DNA of 34,278 bases, taken from Chlamydiales bacterium (lineage in GTDB: Bacteria > Chlamydiota > Chlamydiia > Chlamydiales > JAAKFR01). A model generated the notes under the pieces. It saw only the letters and a program-made list of their open reading frames with translations. It made no database searches and was not told the origin of the DNA. Every line of letters begins with the position of its first letter. Within the stretch, counting starts at the first letter, position 1. Both the position numbers and the translations under genes were made by a program. Below, in pieces: positions 17,497 to 27,223 of the stretch. The DNA lies in contig JAJACG010000027.1 in the NCBI GenBank assembly GCA_022601635.1, positions 1-34,278 on the forward strand, in the 5' to 3' direction.

Positions 17497-18442
17497 ATTG
17501 AATAGTCTTCATTCTCTCAACCACTCCCTTACGAGCGACGTCAAAGGCTCCAATAATCCCAGTGACTAACGCCTGCTTATTGGAGTGACCATGGCATTTA
17601 ATCACTGCACCATCCACACCGCAGAGAAGCGCCCCTGGATGCTTGGAATAATTAAAGTTTTCATAAAGATGGGCGGCGATTTTCTGAACCGCTGGCTCCT
17701 GGGGAAAGCTCTCTTTGAGGTAGTCAAAGAGGTAGGAGGAGATGCCCTCTGAAGTTTTGAGGAAGACATTACCAGTAAAGCCATCGGTGGCCAGTACATC
17801 CACCTTGCCGAGAAATACCTCACGCCCTTCGATATTTCCTTTAAATGAGGAGCCAAAGGTCTCCTTCATCAAGCGATAGGTCTCTTTTAGCTCTTTAGGC
17901 CCCTTCTGCTCCTCTGCTCCAACATTGAGCAGTCCAGTTGTCGGGTTTTCGATGCCATGGACCAGCTGGCGGTAGGCAACCCCCATCTTAGCAAAGCTAA
18001 CAATATGCTCAGGCTTGGGCGTCAAATTGGCGCCCACATCAAGCACCGCTACATCGCGCTTGCCATTTGGAACCATCACCATCAAAGCGGGTCTGTGGAC
18101 ACCAGGCAATCTTTTGAGCTGCAAAAGCGCCGTTGCCATCAAAGCTCCAGTATTTCCAGTGGAGACAAAGGCGTCGAGCTGCTTTTCGCGAATCTGCTCA
18201 ATACCAAGGGTCATCGATGAATCTTTTTTCGTTCTAAAGGCAACTAGCGGTTCATCGCTCATCTCGACAATTTGCGTCGCCTCTATCCTCTCTATCGATG
18301 AAGGAACTTGATCAAGGACCTCCTTGGTGCCAAAGACGACAAGGCTATCTTTTGAATCTAATGTTTGTGAGACCTCGAGGACCGCTGCTAGAATTTCAGT
18401 CGGTGTGCGGTCGCTCCCCATCAGGTCGACCCCAACTTTCAT
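17492..18442 (-). CDS. plsX: Phosphate acyltransferase PlsX
   Basis: The product is 316 aa, close to the usual length. It begins MKVGVDLMGSD, matching the family's (I/V)A(V/I)DxMGGD start, and contains the glycine-rich segments STGNTGALMA and DVGANLTPKPEH and the C-terminal KCHGHSN. PlsX converts acyl-ACP and phosphate to acyl-phosphate in early phospholipid synthesis; it is a soluble, peripheral membrane enzyme. Here it lies 2 bp downstream of rpmF, the usual yceD-rpmF-plsX order in many bacteria and in Chlamydia (CT809-CT811). The window also encodes a PlsB-type glycerol-3-phosphate acyltransferase (20744-21730), which uses acyl-ACP. No terminator is visible before giant 2, so some read-through into it is possible. 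Confidence 0.96.
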   Translation of the reverse strand: MKVGVDLMGSDRTPTEILAAVLEVSQTLDSKDSLVVFGTKEVLDQVPSSIERIEATQIVEMSDEPLVAFRTKKDSSMTLGIEQIREKQLDAFVSTGNTGALMATALLQLKRLPGVHRPALMVMVPNGKRDVAVLDVGANLTPKPEHIVSFAKMGVAYRQLVHGIENPTTGLLNVGAEEQKGPKELKETYRLMKETFGSSFKGNIEGREVFLGKVDVLATDGFTGNVFLKTSEGISSYLFDYLKESFPQEPAVQKIAAHLYENFNYSKHPGALLCGVDGAVIKCHGHSNKQALVTGIIGAFDVARKGVVERMKTIQY

Positions 18443-18444
18443 TC

Positions 18445-18630
18445 CTACTCTGCTCCCTCTTTTTGAAGCACAGCTCTGTTTTTGTAGTGGCCACAGGCGT
18501 TACAAATTGTGTGCGACAGACGCGCTGTTCCACAGTTGTCACAAGCGTTAACCATCTTTGGCTTCTTCGCATGGTGACTGCGACGCATTCTCTTTTTCTG
18601 ATTTGACGTACGATGACGTGGTACTGCCAT
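18445..18630 (-). CDS. rpmF: Ribosomal protein bL32
   Basis: The product is 61 aa. It begins MAVPRHRTSNQKKRMRRSHH, the typical L32 start rich in basic residues, and keeps the zinc-ribbon cysteines CDNC (30-33) and CNAC (43-46). It is a component of the large ribosomal subunit. The ATG overlaps the stop of the upstream DUF177 gene (TAATG), so the two are probably translationally coupled, and plsX follows after 2 bp. Confidence 0.97.
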   Translation of the reverse strand: MAVPRHRTSNQKKRMRRSHHAKKPKMVNACDNCGTARLSHTICNACGHYKNRAVLQKEGAE

Positions 18631-19076
18631 TATTCCTCTCCCAAATTTTGAAAGGGAAAATTTTGATCCCCTTTCGACAAATACTTTTTGATTCTTTCCC
18701 TATCAGGACACGCTCCATGACACTCCGCTTTCGCAGGAAGCTCCAATAACAGCGCCTCTCTTAAAACTGGGGCCATATTATACACACCCGACTTCACTTC
18801 GTCCACACTTTCTGTATGCTCAAAGCGACCAATCTCTAGATCTACCTCGCAAAGCTCGTTGCAAATCGAACAGGGCAGCTTCGCCTTTGTACTCAATGAG
18901 ACTGAAATCACCAGCGCATCATCGATCACTGTGGCAAGGCCACTCAACTGAACCGGATGCTCAAAAGCGAGCTCCTCCTCCTCGATCTGCATAAAATCGG
19001 GAGCCAGACTCTCTTCCAAAGTCTCCGGACCATCATCTCTGAGCCGCTCTACAAATATCTTGAAGCAATCATCCAT
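18630..19076 (-). CDS. yceD: DUF177/YceD family protein
   Basis: The product is 148 aa. It has the family's central LPCSICNELCEVDLE segment, with the cysteine pair in the PCSxC form, and a second cysteine pair in the C-terminal CHGACP. DUF177 proteins almost always precede rpmF and are linked to 23S rRNA or large-subunit accumulation. The C. trachomatis counterpart is CT809. It is the first gene of the minus-strand operon and diverges from rng across a 129-bp gap. No strong Shine-Dalgarno precedes its ATG. Confidence 0.88.
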   Translation of the reverse strand: MDDCFKIFVERLRDDGPETLEESLAPDFMQIEEEELAFEHPVQLSGLATVIDDALVISVSLSTKAKLPCSICNELCEVDLEIGRFEHTESVDEVKSGVYNMAPVLREALLLELPAKAECHGACPDRERIKKYLSKGDQNFPFQNLGEE

Positions 19077-19205
19077 GGAGTAAGCAATTTACCTTAATTG
19101 GGATTTTTTGACTAGAAAAGATCGCACAAATGACGTACACTTCAGCACAAAAAAAGTTTTATATGGGAACTGAAACAATTCTACATTCCCCAAAGGTTAC
19201 ACTTG
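19077..19205. promoter_or_regulatory. Divergent promoter region between yceD and rng
   Basis: This 129-bp gap must carry promoters for both operons. On the plus strand a TTGACT (19108-19113) is a possible -35, but no good -10 lies at the right distance. I see no consensus promoter on the minus strand. The rng start has AAAGG about 10 nt upstream. There is no RNA gene or clear repeat. Confidence 0.4.
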
Positions 19206-20744
19206 ATGGACAACGACGTTTTACTCAATATCGAGTCGAAGGAGATCCGCTATGCACATCTTAAGAATGGACAGCTGGTAAATCTCACTGTAGAGAGAAA
19301 GAAATCTCGACAGCTGACCGGCAATATCTACAGAGGCCGAGTCAAAAATATTCTTAAAAACATCCAATCCGCCTTCATCGATATCGGTGAGGGTGAAAAT
19401 GGCTTCATCCATATGGCGGATATCATCGAGAACACAAAGAAGTTTGAGCAAAACTTCGACATGGATTTCGATATTGAGGTAAAGAAGAAGAAATCCAAAA
19501 AGAGTCCTGAGAAGATTGAGCAGCTCTTGAAATCAGACCAGCCTGTTTTAGTGCAGGTGGTAAAAGAGTCAATCGGTACGAAGGGAGCAAGGCTCACTTC
19601 AAATGTCTCAATCGCCGGCCGCTACCTTGTATTGCTGCCAAACAGCCCCCATCGTGGCGTTTCGAGAAAGATTGAGGATCGTTCTGCTCGCGATCGTTTG
19701 AAAAAGGTGATCCGCGCCTTTGAGATGCCGCAAGATCTCGGTTTGATTTGCCGAACTGCGAGTGTACATGCGACAACTGATATGCTGATTGATGAGGCTA
19801 ATGAGCTCTTTGAGGCGTGGCACACCATTCGCGAAAAATTCAACGACACAACTAACCCCTCCCTTCTTTATGAGGAGTCGGACATTGTGAAGCGCGCAGT
19901 GATCACCTGCATTGACAAGAAGTTTGACCGTCTACTTGTAGATGACTACTCTACCTATCAACGTTGCAAGCGCATCTACAAGAAGTTCAGTGGTGAGCAT
20001 CAGATGCGCATTGAGTACTTCCGTGATAAGACACCGATGTTTGAGCGTTTCAATGTGGAGAAGGAGATTGAGAAGGCGACAAGACGCAAGGTGTGGCTCA
20101 ATAGCGGGGGTTACCTCTTTTTTGATCGCACTGAGGCGATGCATACGATCGACATCAACTCCGGCAGGAGCAGCATTGGCAAGGACAAGAATGTGGAAGA
20201 GGCTTTGATGCAGATCAACTTAGAGGCGGCAGCGGAGATTGCGCGCCAGCTTCGAATCCGCAATATGGGCGGTCTTGTGATTGTCGACTTCATCGACATG
20301 CGTTACCGCAAGAATCAGCGCAAGGTGGTTGAGCGACTTAAAGAGTGCATGAAAGAGGATCCTGCCAAAGGCACAATTCTCAATATGAGCGATTTTGGCC
20401 TCGTGGAGATGACACGTCAGCGCCACCGCGAATCTTTGGAGCAGACGCTCCTGAACTTCTGTCCCTACTGCTCTGGAATTGGTCAGATCAAATCGCATGA
20501 AACTGTCTCAATTGAGATTGAGCGCGTTTTGAAGAAGGTGACCAATCAGTTGCAGCACTATGGTTTGAGACTGACAGTCCACCCCGATCTCTACAAATAT
20601 ATGGAGAGCGATGGTGAATTTGAGTATTTGGACAAATTAGCGCGCGATTTGAAGGCGCGCATTGAATTTGATAGTGATGACACGCTTCACTTGAATGATT
20701 ATCGCTTCTATTCTACTGTGGCTAACCAACCAATTGAGATTTGA
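19206..20744 (+). CDS. rng: Ribonuclease G (RNase E/G family)
   Basis: The product is 512 aa from ATG 19206 (a TTG three bases earlier is less likely). An N-terminal S1-type RNA-binding domain contains GNIYRGRVKNIL and AFIDIGEGENGFIH. The catalytic DNase I-like region has the two magnesium-binding aspartates in DINSG (D316) and IVDFIDM (D361). A CPYC zinc-link motif (C419, C422) follows. This matches RNase G, without the long degradosome tail of RNase E. It cuts single-stranded, 5'-monophosphate RNA and matures rRNA. It is the chlamydial cafE (CT808) and heads the plus-strand chain; its stop overlaps the plsB start (TGATG). Confidence 0.95.
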   Translation: MDNDVLLNIESKEIRYAHLKNGQLVNLTVERKKSRQLTGNIYRGRVKNILKNIQSAFIDIGEGENGFIHMADIIENTKKFEQNFDMDFDIEVKKKKSKKSPEKIEQLLKSDQPVLVQVVKESIGTKGARLTSNVSIAGRYLVLLPNSPHRGVSRKIEDRSARDRLKKVIRAFEMPQDLGLICRTASVHATTDMLIDEANELFEAWHTIREKFNDTTNPSLLYEESDIVKRAVITCIDKKFDRLLVDDYSTYQRCKRIYKKFSGEHQMRIEYFRDKTPMFERFNVEKEIEKATRRKVWLNSGGYLFFDRTEAMHTIDINSGRSSIGKDKNVEEALMQINLEAAAEIARQLRIRNMGGLVIVDFIDMRYRKNQRKVVERLKECMKEDPAKGTILNMSDFGLVEMTRQRHRESLEQTLLNFCPYCSGIGQIKSHETVSIEIERVLKKVTNQLQHYGLRLTVHPDLYKYMESDGEFEYLDKLARDLKARIEFDSDDTLHLNDYRFYSTVANQPIEI

Positions 20745-21730
20745 TGCTTTTTCCTGACAAACTGAGACAAGATCTGGAGCAGGGCCAAATTCCGCAGATG
20801 GCCTATGACCTTTTCAAGGTGATGTATGATTCCTATGCGAAGACAATTCAGCAGCAGGGAATGGATGTGACTGAGCATCAAGAGGTCTTTTTCACCTATC
20901 TCAAACTCCTCAAAGAGCAGCTAGCAGAGCCTTACAAATTTGACTCCTACCATCAAAAGGAGGATGGCTACAGCCAGTTTGGAAACGCTCTGTTCTACCA
21001 TGTGCTGGATCGTAGCAAGTCTAAGATCTTCCATAAAGAGAACTTGGACAAGATGGAACAGCAGCTTGCTGCGGGCGAGAATGTGGTCTTTTTAGCCAAT
21101 CATCAGACTGAGGTGGATCCACAGATGCTCTACTGGATGTTGGAAAAGAGTCATCCGCGCATTGCTAATGAGACGATTTTCATTGCGGGAGATCGCGTTG
21201 TGACTGATCCAGCAGCTGTGCCAATTTCTAGAGGCACCAACTTGCTCTGCATCTACTCGAAGAGGCACATGGACAATCCGCCGGAATTGAAGCAGGAGAA
21301 GCTGCAGCAAAACCAGCGTACAATGAAGCGTATGCGTGAGCTTTTAGCTGAGGGTGGCAAGGTGATCTATGTGGCACCAAGTGGTGGACGCGATCGCAAA
21401 AATAGCGAAGGTGTTGTTGAGGTAGCGCCCTTTGATCCTGCCAGTATTGAGATGTTTCGCTTGCAAGCGAACAAGGCGAAAACTAAGACGCACTTCTACC
21501 CCTTTGCCATGTCAACTCATGATGTTTTACCGCCCCCACTTGTTGTGAAAAGTGAGTTGGGTGAGGCGAGATGCCCTTGCTTCTCACCGGTCTACTTTGC
21601 CTTTGGGGATGAGGTTGATCTTGACAACTTCCCCGGCTCTGAGGTTGAGGATCGTCGTGAGAAGAGGCAGGCGCGTGCTAACTACATCTGGAATCTAGTC
21701 AACGATTACTACAGCGAGTTCCCTCTATGA
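20744..21730 (+). CDS. plsB: Glycerol-3-phosphate acyltransferase, soluble plastid-like type
   Basis: The product is 328 aa. ATG 20744 overlaps the rng stop by one base; the alternative TTG at 20741 adds one residue. The acyltransferase H-x4-D motif is HQTEVD (H120, D125), and the substrate-binding block is VAPSGGRDR. These and the helical N-terminal domain match the chlamydial and plant-chloroplast (ATS1-like) family rather than the 800-residue E. coli PlsB. It transfers an acyl chain from acyl-ACP to position 1 of glycerol-3-phosphate, giving lysophosphatidic acid. The counterpart is CT807. Its stop overlaps the ptr start (ATGA). Confidence 0.92.
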   Translation: MLFPDKLRQDLEQGQIPQMAYDLFKVMYDSYAKTIQQQGMDVTEHQEVFFTYLKLLKEQLAEPYKFDSYHQKEDGYSQFGNALFYHVLDRSKSKIFHKENLDKMEQQLAAGENVVFLANHQTEVDPQMLYWMLEKSHPRIANETIFIAGDRVVTDPAAVPISRGTNLLCIYSKRHMDNPPELKQEKLQQNQRTMKRMRELLAEGGKVIYVAPSGGRDRKNSEGVVEVAPFDPASIEMFRLQANKAKTKTHFYPFAMSTHDVLPPPLVVKSELGEARCPCFSPVYFAFGDEVDLDNFPGSEVEDRREKRQARANYIWNLVNDYYSEFPL

Positions 21731-24588
21731 AACAGCTTTTAGCTCTATTTTTGTCAGCCTCTTTATTTGCAGCGGAGGTTGAAGATTGCTCCAATTTAAA
21801 AATCGAGACACCCTCGATGCAGGATCGGGAACATAAAAAACTGCGTTTAGACAACGGTCTCGAGGCAATTTTGATCTCTGATCCGCAAACCCCCAGTTCA
21901 GGTGCGGCGCTTGCTGTTTCTGTCGGCACTTGGGATGACCCTCAGCTCCGCCCTGGAATGGCGCATTTTGTTGAGCATCTGCTCTTTTTGGGCACGAAGA
22001 AGTATCCACAAGAGGAGGGTTACACCCGCTACTTGGATGAGCATGGTGGAACGCGCAACGCCTTCACCATGTCCGATCGCACCTGCTACATGTTCTCGGT
22101 CAACAATGACGGCTTTTCCCAGGCGCTGGACCGCTTTGGTCACTTCTTCATTGAGCCGCTATTTTCTGAGTCAGGCATTGCCAGAGAGTGCAATGCGATC
22201 CATCAGGAATATTGCAGCTACAAGCCGCTCGACAATTGGCGCACTTTATATATCAAGAAGGAGCTGGCCAATCCTGACCACCCCTTCCACGCCTTTTGCA
22301 TTGGAAGTTTGGAGAGTTTGGATAAGATTCCGCACTCTGAGGTGAGAAGCTGGTATGAGGAGCACTACAGCTCTGACCGTATGCATCTGGTTGTGATTAG
22401 CGACAAGCCGATGGATCAGCTGCAAAGTGAGGTCGAGGCGATCTTTTCACAGGTGAAGCGCAAAGATAGCATACAAGATTTTGTGACTGCTTCCCTCTTC
22501 ACAGAGGAGGCGAAGGGAACACTTGCAGCTATTTACCCGGTCCAGGAGGTGCAGCAGCTAGAAATTGCGTGGGAAATTCCGCGCAGTTTTGGCCAAGATA
22601 TGCAGCATCAGGTGCCCAAACTTGTCGCCCACGTTTTAGGACATGAGGGCGAAGGCAGTCTGCTCAGCACTTTGAAAAAAGAGGAGCTTGCTGAAGCACT
22701 TGGTGTTGGTTCTCATCACGCTGGCCAGAATCAAACCTTTATGACACTCAGTGTTGGACTAACCAATCAAGGCATCAAACAGTATGAGAAGGTGATTGAG
22801 CGGGTATATGGCGCGCTTGCCTCTTTGCGCGAAAGCGGAATTTCCCCCTACATCTTTGATGAGGTTGTACAGCTCAATGAAATCGACTACCGCTTCCAAT
22901 CACGCACAGATGTCTTCAGCTTTGTCTCACAGTGGGCAACAGGTATGGTGGATGAGCCTCTTGAAAGCTTTCCGCGTAAATCACTCATTCCATCGCAATA
23001 TAGTGAAGAGCAGATCTCGGCCTTCTTAGCAGAGCTAAAACCTGAAAGTGGTCTCTACTGTTTGATTGCGCCGCAAAAGAGCAACCCCTTCAAAGCAGAC
23101 AGAGAGGAGAGATGGTTAGGCGCCTCCTATAGCCTACGCCGCATACCTCAGGCCAAGATTGAGCAGTGGCAAGCAGTTACAGCCAGTGAGAATGTACACC
23201 TCCCAAAACCCAATCCATTTATTCCTAGCCACTTTGACTGCCATAAAGAGCCGACTGTTGCTACAGTGATCCCGCAGCCTAAGAGCTTTGTCTCCAATGA
23301 TAGAATGGAGATCTTCCATTGCTTTGATGATCGCTTCTGCGTACCTGAGGTATCGTGGAGCTTCTCCTTTGCCTCCCCTCTTGTTAGAGAGGGTGATGCA
23401 AAGAGCGCAGTTTTGGCTGATCTATTTTGCCACGCTGTATGCGAGAAGCTCAATCCAATCGCCTATGAGGCGAAGTTAGCGGGGCTTGACTGCTCGATCA
23501 ACACCACACGTAAAGGCATCACTTTGACGATCAGCGGTTATGCTGACAAAGCCTCCACCTTCTTAGCTACTATCTTGGAAACGATGAAAGATAGCACGCC
23601 GAGCAAGGAGCAGTTTGCACTGTATAAGCAGCTGGCGAAGCGCGATTACAGCAACAGATCTAATGTGAGCACGCTCAAACTTGGTATGGAACGGGTGAAA
23701 AATGTGCTCTATGCTAAGCATACCACTGATAGTGAGAAGCTGCGTGTTGCAAAGCAGATGCGGTATAAGGATTTGACCAAGTTTTGCGACTCTATTTGGG
23801 AGCGCTGCTTTGTACAGGCGACGCTCTATGGCAGTCAGAATGATCAGCAGTGCAAAGAGGTGGCAACACTTCTTGAGGGCCATTTTGGGAATCAAGCCTA
23901 CCCATTGAGTGAACATCCTCTAGTAGAGGTGGCAACGCTTCCGAATGCTTCCCTCATTGTGGAGCAAGCGGCACTGCCTTCTAATGCGCTCATCTTGACC
24001 ATGGATTGCGGTGACTTCTCTTTTGAGGCGAGAGCGGCTCAGGAGATTCTTTCCAAAGGTTTGGAGGAGCCCTTTTTCAGTGAGCTGCGCACGAAGCAGC
24101 AGACTGCCTATTTGGTGACCAGCTGGGCCCAGGAGATTGAGCGCCACCTCTTCACCTTCTTTGCCATTCAATCCTCTTCGCATGAAGCGCGTGATCTGCT
24201 TGCGAGGTTTGACCTCTTCTTGGAAAGCAGCTTGCAGCATTTGCAGAGCCAGACCATACCGCGCGAGCGCTTTGAGGCAATTCGTGCAGCACTAATTGAT
24301 CGCTTAGAGAAGCCTGCTGAAAACCTATCGAAGATGGGTGGCATCTTACATCTCTTTGCGACTGAATATGATGCAGACTTTGCTTGGTTAGAGAAGCGAA
24401 AAGAGGCGCTAAGCGACTTAAGTTATGAGCAGTTTATTGCCTATGCGCACGCCTTTTTGGGCAAAGAGAATAGGCAGAGGTTGGCGATCATGGTGGATGG
24501 CGAGCTTCCAGAAAATCAGCGCTTTCGCTATACTCCTGTCCAAACTTTTGAGAAATTCCGCAAACGGATCAATTACAGGTCGAGATGA
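21727..24588 (+). CDS. ptr: Insulinase-family (M16) zinc metalloprotease, periplasmic
   Basis: The product is 953 aa, the length of E. coli protease III. A signal peptide (about residues 1-17, MKQLLALFLSASLFAA) suggests export. The inverted zinc motif HxxEH is HFVEH (H80, E83, H84). E161 in HQEY lies 81 residues after H80, the same spacing as the third ligand of E. coli Ptr. The rest has the usual four M16 domains in outline. It would degrade small peptides in the periplasm. The counterpart is CT806. It overlaps both plsB and proS by 4 bp (ATGA), so translation is coupled. Confidence 0.93.
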   Translation: MKQLLALFLSASLFAAEVEDCSNLKIETPSMQDREHKKLRLDNGLEAILISDPQTPSSGAALAVSVGTWDDPQLRPGMAHFVEHLLFLGTKKYPQEEGYTRYLDEHGGTRNAFTMSDRTCYMFSVNNDGFSQALDRFGHFFIEPLFSESGIARECNAIHQEYCSYKPLDNWRTLYIKKELANPDHPFHAFCIGSLESLDKIPHSEVRSWYEEHYSSDRMHLVVISDKPMDQLQSEVEAIFSQVKRKDSIQDFVTASLFTEEAKGTLAAIYPVQEVQQLEIAWEIPRSFGQDMQHQVPKLVAHVLGHEGEGSLLSTLKKEELAEALGVGSHHAGQNQTFMTLSVGLTNQGIKQYEKVIERVYGALASLRESGISPYIFDEVVQLNEIDYRFQSRTDVFSFVSQWATGMVDEPLESFPRKSLIPSQYSEEQISAFLAELKPESGLYCLIAPQKSNPFKADREERWLGASYSLRRIPQAKIEQWQAVTASENVHLPKPNPFIPSHFDCHKEPTVATVIPQPKSFVSNDRMEIFHCFDDRFCVPEVSWSFSFASPLVREGDAKSAVLADLFCHAVCEKLNPIAYEAKLAGLDCSINTTRKGITLTISGYADKASTFLATILETMKDSTPSKEQFALYKQLAKRDYSNRSNVSTLKLGMERVKNVLYAKHTTDSEKLRVAKQMRYKDLTKFCDSIWERCFVQATLYGSQNDQQCKEVATLLEGHFGNQAYPLSEHPLVEVATLPNASLIVEQAALPSNALILTMDCGDFSFEARAAQEILSKGLEEPFFSELRTKQQTAYLVTSWAQEIERHLFTFFAIQSSSHEARDLLARFDLFLESSLQHLQSQTIPRERFEAIRAALIDRLEKPAENLSKMGGILHLFATEYDADFAWLEKRKEALSDLSYEQFIAYAHAFLGKENRQRLAIMVDGELPENQRFRYTPVQTFEKFRKRINYRSR

Positions 24589-26267
24589 GAGCTACGCAGC
24601 TATTTTTCCGCACATTTAAGGAAGCGCCGGCAGATGCAGATATTGCTTCGCACAAGCTGCTTGAGAGGGCTGGCTATATCCATCGTCTTGGCCGTGGGCT
24701 TTTCACCTACTCCAGTTTAATGCTGCGCGTCTTTGAGAAGTTAAAGCGTTTGGTGCGTGAGGAGATGGAGAAGGCTGGTGCTATTGAGGTTGAGCTGCCC
24801 CATTTACATCCAGCTGAGCTGTGGCAGGAGTCGAAGCGCTGGGAGGATTACACGGCAGAGAGGTTACTTTATACGGTGGAAGATCGTGAGGGGCATCCCT
24901 TTTGCATCGCTCCAACGCATGAGGAGGCGATGACACAGCTTGTGCGCGCTTGGGTGAAGAGCTACAAGGAGCTTCCCATCAATCTCTACCAGATTGGGGC
25001 CAAGTTTCGCGATGAAATCAGACCCAGGTTTGGTTTGATCCGCGCCAAAGAGTTTTTGATGAAAGATGGCTACAGTTTCTCGCCATCTGAAATGGTGATG
25101 AATGAGCAGTATGAGAAGATGCGTACAGCTTACAGTGCTATCTTGGACCGTCTTGGTCTGGACTATGTGCTTGTGCAGGCGCATGGCGGTAAGATTGCTG
25201 ATGGCAAGTCGCAGGAATTTCAGGTCAAGACAGAGATTGGTGAGGATCAGGTGATGCTTTGCGGCGACTTTGCAGCCAATGTTGAGGCCACTGTTTCGAT
25301 TCCCCCACCCTACGCTTACGAAAATACGCAAAAAGAGCAGAGGCTGGTTGAAACGCCGGGAGTCACCTCGATTGAGGAGCTCTCTCGCTTCTTAAAAATT
25401 GATCCACAGCTGATTTTGAAAACGGTGGTCTTCAAGCTGATCTTCTTGGATCGTAAGGAGTTTGTTGCAATCGGTATTCGTGGTGATCGGCAGGTCAATC
25501 CACTCAAGGTTCAGGACCACTTTGATGCGGTTGAGATTGAGCCAGCAACAGATAGTGAGATTAGCAAGTTGAGTGTAGTTGGTTTTATTGGACCGATCGA
25601 CTGCCCCTACACCTTCTTAGCCGATGAGTCGGTCAGACCGATGCGCAACTTTTGCTGTGCGAACAATAAAAAGGATGTGCACTTGGTTGATGTCAATTTT
25701 GACAAAGAACCTGAGTATCATGACTTTTTGCTAGCTGAGGAGGGTGATAGTCATCCAGAGGGCGGCACACTGACGATTCAGCGAGGAACTGAGGTAGCGC
25801 ATATCTTCAATATTGGCACCAAGAAGTATGCAGAGCCGATGGAGGCTCTATTCCAAGATGAGAATGGCAAAAGGCAGCCTCTTTGGATGGGAACCTATGG
25901 ACTTGGCATTGGCAGAACGGCACAAGCTTGTGTGGAGCAGCGACATGATGATAGGGGTATCATCTGGCCAATGGCAATTGCACCCTTTAAAGTTGCGATC
26001 ATTCCTGCTGCGATGAAAAACGAGCAACTTGTGCAGACAGCTGAAAAGATCTATGAGGAGCTTTTGGATTTTGATCCCCTCTTGGATGATCGTGATCAGA
26101 GGTTGGGTTTCAAGATCAAAGATAGTGATCTGATCGGAATTCCCTACAAACTGATTGTGGGCAAGAGTTTAGAGGAATCTGGAAAGGTGGAAATTGAGTC
26201 GCGAGATGGAACGAAGGAACTAGTTGCTCTTGACCAAATCTCAAAGTGGGCGAGCTCATGTCTGTAG
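24585..26267 (+). CDS. proS: Prolyl-tRNA synthetase
   Basis: The product is 560 aa, bacterial type. Class II motif 2 is the FRDEIRPRFGLIRAKEFLMKD region and motif 3 is GLGIGRTAQACVEQ. Between them, roughly residues 230-395, is the insertion (YbaK-like) editing domain that clears Ala-tRNA(Pro). The C-terminal anticodon-binding domain contains IGIPYKLIVG. It charges tRNA(Pro) in the cytoplasm. In Chlamydia proS (CT393) lies directly before hrcA (CT394); here two accessory genes separate them. It overlaps ptr by 4 bp and the WD40 gene by 10 bp. Confidence 0.97.
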   Translation: MRATQLFFRTFKEAPADADIASHKLLERAGYIHRLGRGLFTYSSLMLRVFEKLKRLVREEMEKAGAIEVELPHLHPAELWQESKRWEDYTAERLLYTVEDREGHPFCIAPTHEEAMTQLVRAWVKSYKELPINLYQIGAKFRDEIRPRFGLIRAKEFLMKDGYSFSPSEMVMNEQYEKMRTAYSAILDRLGLDYVLVQAHGGKIADGKSQEFQVKTEIGEDQVMLCGDFAANVEATVSIPPPYAYENTQKEQRLVETPGVTSIEELSRFLKIDPQLILKTVVFKLIFLDRKEFVAIGIRGDRQVNPLKVQDHFDAVEIEPATDSEISKLSVVGFIGPIDCPYTFLADESVRPMRNFCCANNKKDVHLVDVNFDKEPEYHDFLLAEEGDSHPEGGTLTIQRGTEVAHIFNIGTKKYAEPMEALFQDENGKRQPLWMGTYGLGIGRTAQACVEQRHDDRGIIWPMAIAPFKVAIIPAAMKNEQLVQTAEKIYEELLDFDPLLDDRDQRLGFKIKDSDLIGIPYKLIVGKSLEESGKVEIESRDGTKELVALDQISKWASSCL

Positions 26268-27223
26268 ACCTAAGCTTTTTACACCAAGAACTTGACCCAA
26301 AAATGCTTGAGCAAGAGGCTATGAGCCTTGCTGGCTTAGGCCAACACAGGGAGCGGCAGGAGAGTTCTTCAGGTCCCTTTAAAACCGAATCTTATAATCT
26401 TGAAGCGGCTATCAAAGCAGTAGCTATAAAAGATCGTATAGCCTATTGCGCGACCTGGAATAAGAAAATTACCCAATTTGGATTGGACAGCAAGCTTGTA
26501 TGGAACCGCTGGCCGCTAAATGAAAAACCTACCACGGTAGAGCTATTAGGAAAGAAGCTGCTAGTCACTGGAGATCTATCAGGAAAAGTACGCCTTTTTG
26601 ATATTGAGGCAGAGAAAGTGACTCAGACTTTTAAGCAAGATGGTCGTATCACTGCTATAAAAGCTACAGAGAATCAAACCCTAGTTGCTGCTTCCTCAGA
26701 AGGTCAGGTCTATCTCTATAATAATGAGCGCTATTGTGGCTATATTGGACTGAGCTCCGAATACCAACCCACTGCGCTTGCTACTCGCCAAAATATTGTG
26801 GCTGTCGGCACTGAATCTGGCTTTGTTGCTATGTATGACATCCGTAACCCAAGCGACTGCTATGCTAGTATTCAAGCGGACCAATCTCCAATTAACACCA
26901 TGACTTTTAGCGACCATCACTGTCTGCTTGGCACCAAATCTGGTCTCGTACGTTCGGTTTGCGAGGGCTGGAATGGCAACAAATATATTCTCTATAAAGG
27001 ATTATCTGTTAAATCATTGATGAGTTTTCCATCAGGTACAGCAACGGGGTTAGACAATGGAACGATCTCCTTCTGGAAGCCTGAAGGCAAGGCATCTGTA
27101 AACTTCAAACTACATCGTGGCTGCGTAACAGCACTAGCTGTAGTTGGTCCAAATAAAATCCTTTCAGCTGGCTACGATGGAATGTTGAAGATACACCACA
27201 CTATTGAAAAATCTGAGGTGTAG
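26258..27223 (+). CDS. Seven-bladed WD40 repeat protein
   Basis: The product is 321 aa from ATG 26258, 10 bp inside the end of proS; a GTG at 26246 is possible. After a 45-residue N-terminal tail I count seven WD-like blades. Their repeating cores include KLLVTGDLSGKVRLFDI, LVAASSEGQVYLYN, IVAVGTESGFVAMYDI, TATGLDNGTISFWK and ILSAGYDGMLKIHH, enough for one closed beta-propeller. No signal peptide or membrane segment is seen. WD40 propellers act as protein-binding platforms and substrate receptors, often in ubiquitin pathways. The stop directly abuts the ATG of the NEL ligase gene (TAGATG), suggesting joint action. Whether it stays in the bacterium or is secreted cannot be told from sequence. 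Confidence 0.85.
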   Translation: MSVDLSFLHQELDPKMLEQEAMSLAGLGQHRERQESSSGPFKTESYNLEAAIKAVAIKDRIAYCATWNKKITQFGLDSKLVWNRWPLNEKPTTVELLGKKLLVTGDLSGKVRLFDIEAEKVTQTFKQDGRITAIKATENQTLVAASSEGQVYLYNNERYCGYIGLSSEYQPTALATRQNIVAVGTESGFVAMYDIRNPSDCYASIQADQSPINTMTFSDHHCLLGTKSGLVRSVCEGWNGNKYILYKGLSVKSLMSFPSGTATGLDNGTISFWKPEGKASVNFKLHRGCVTALAVVGPNKILSAGYDGMLKIHHTIEKSEV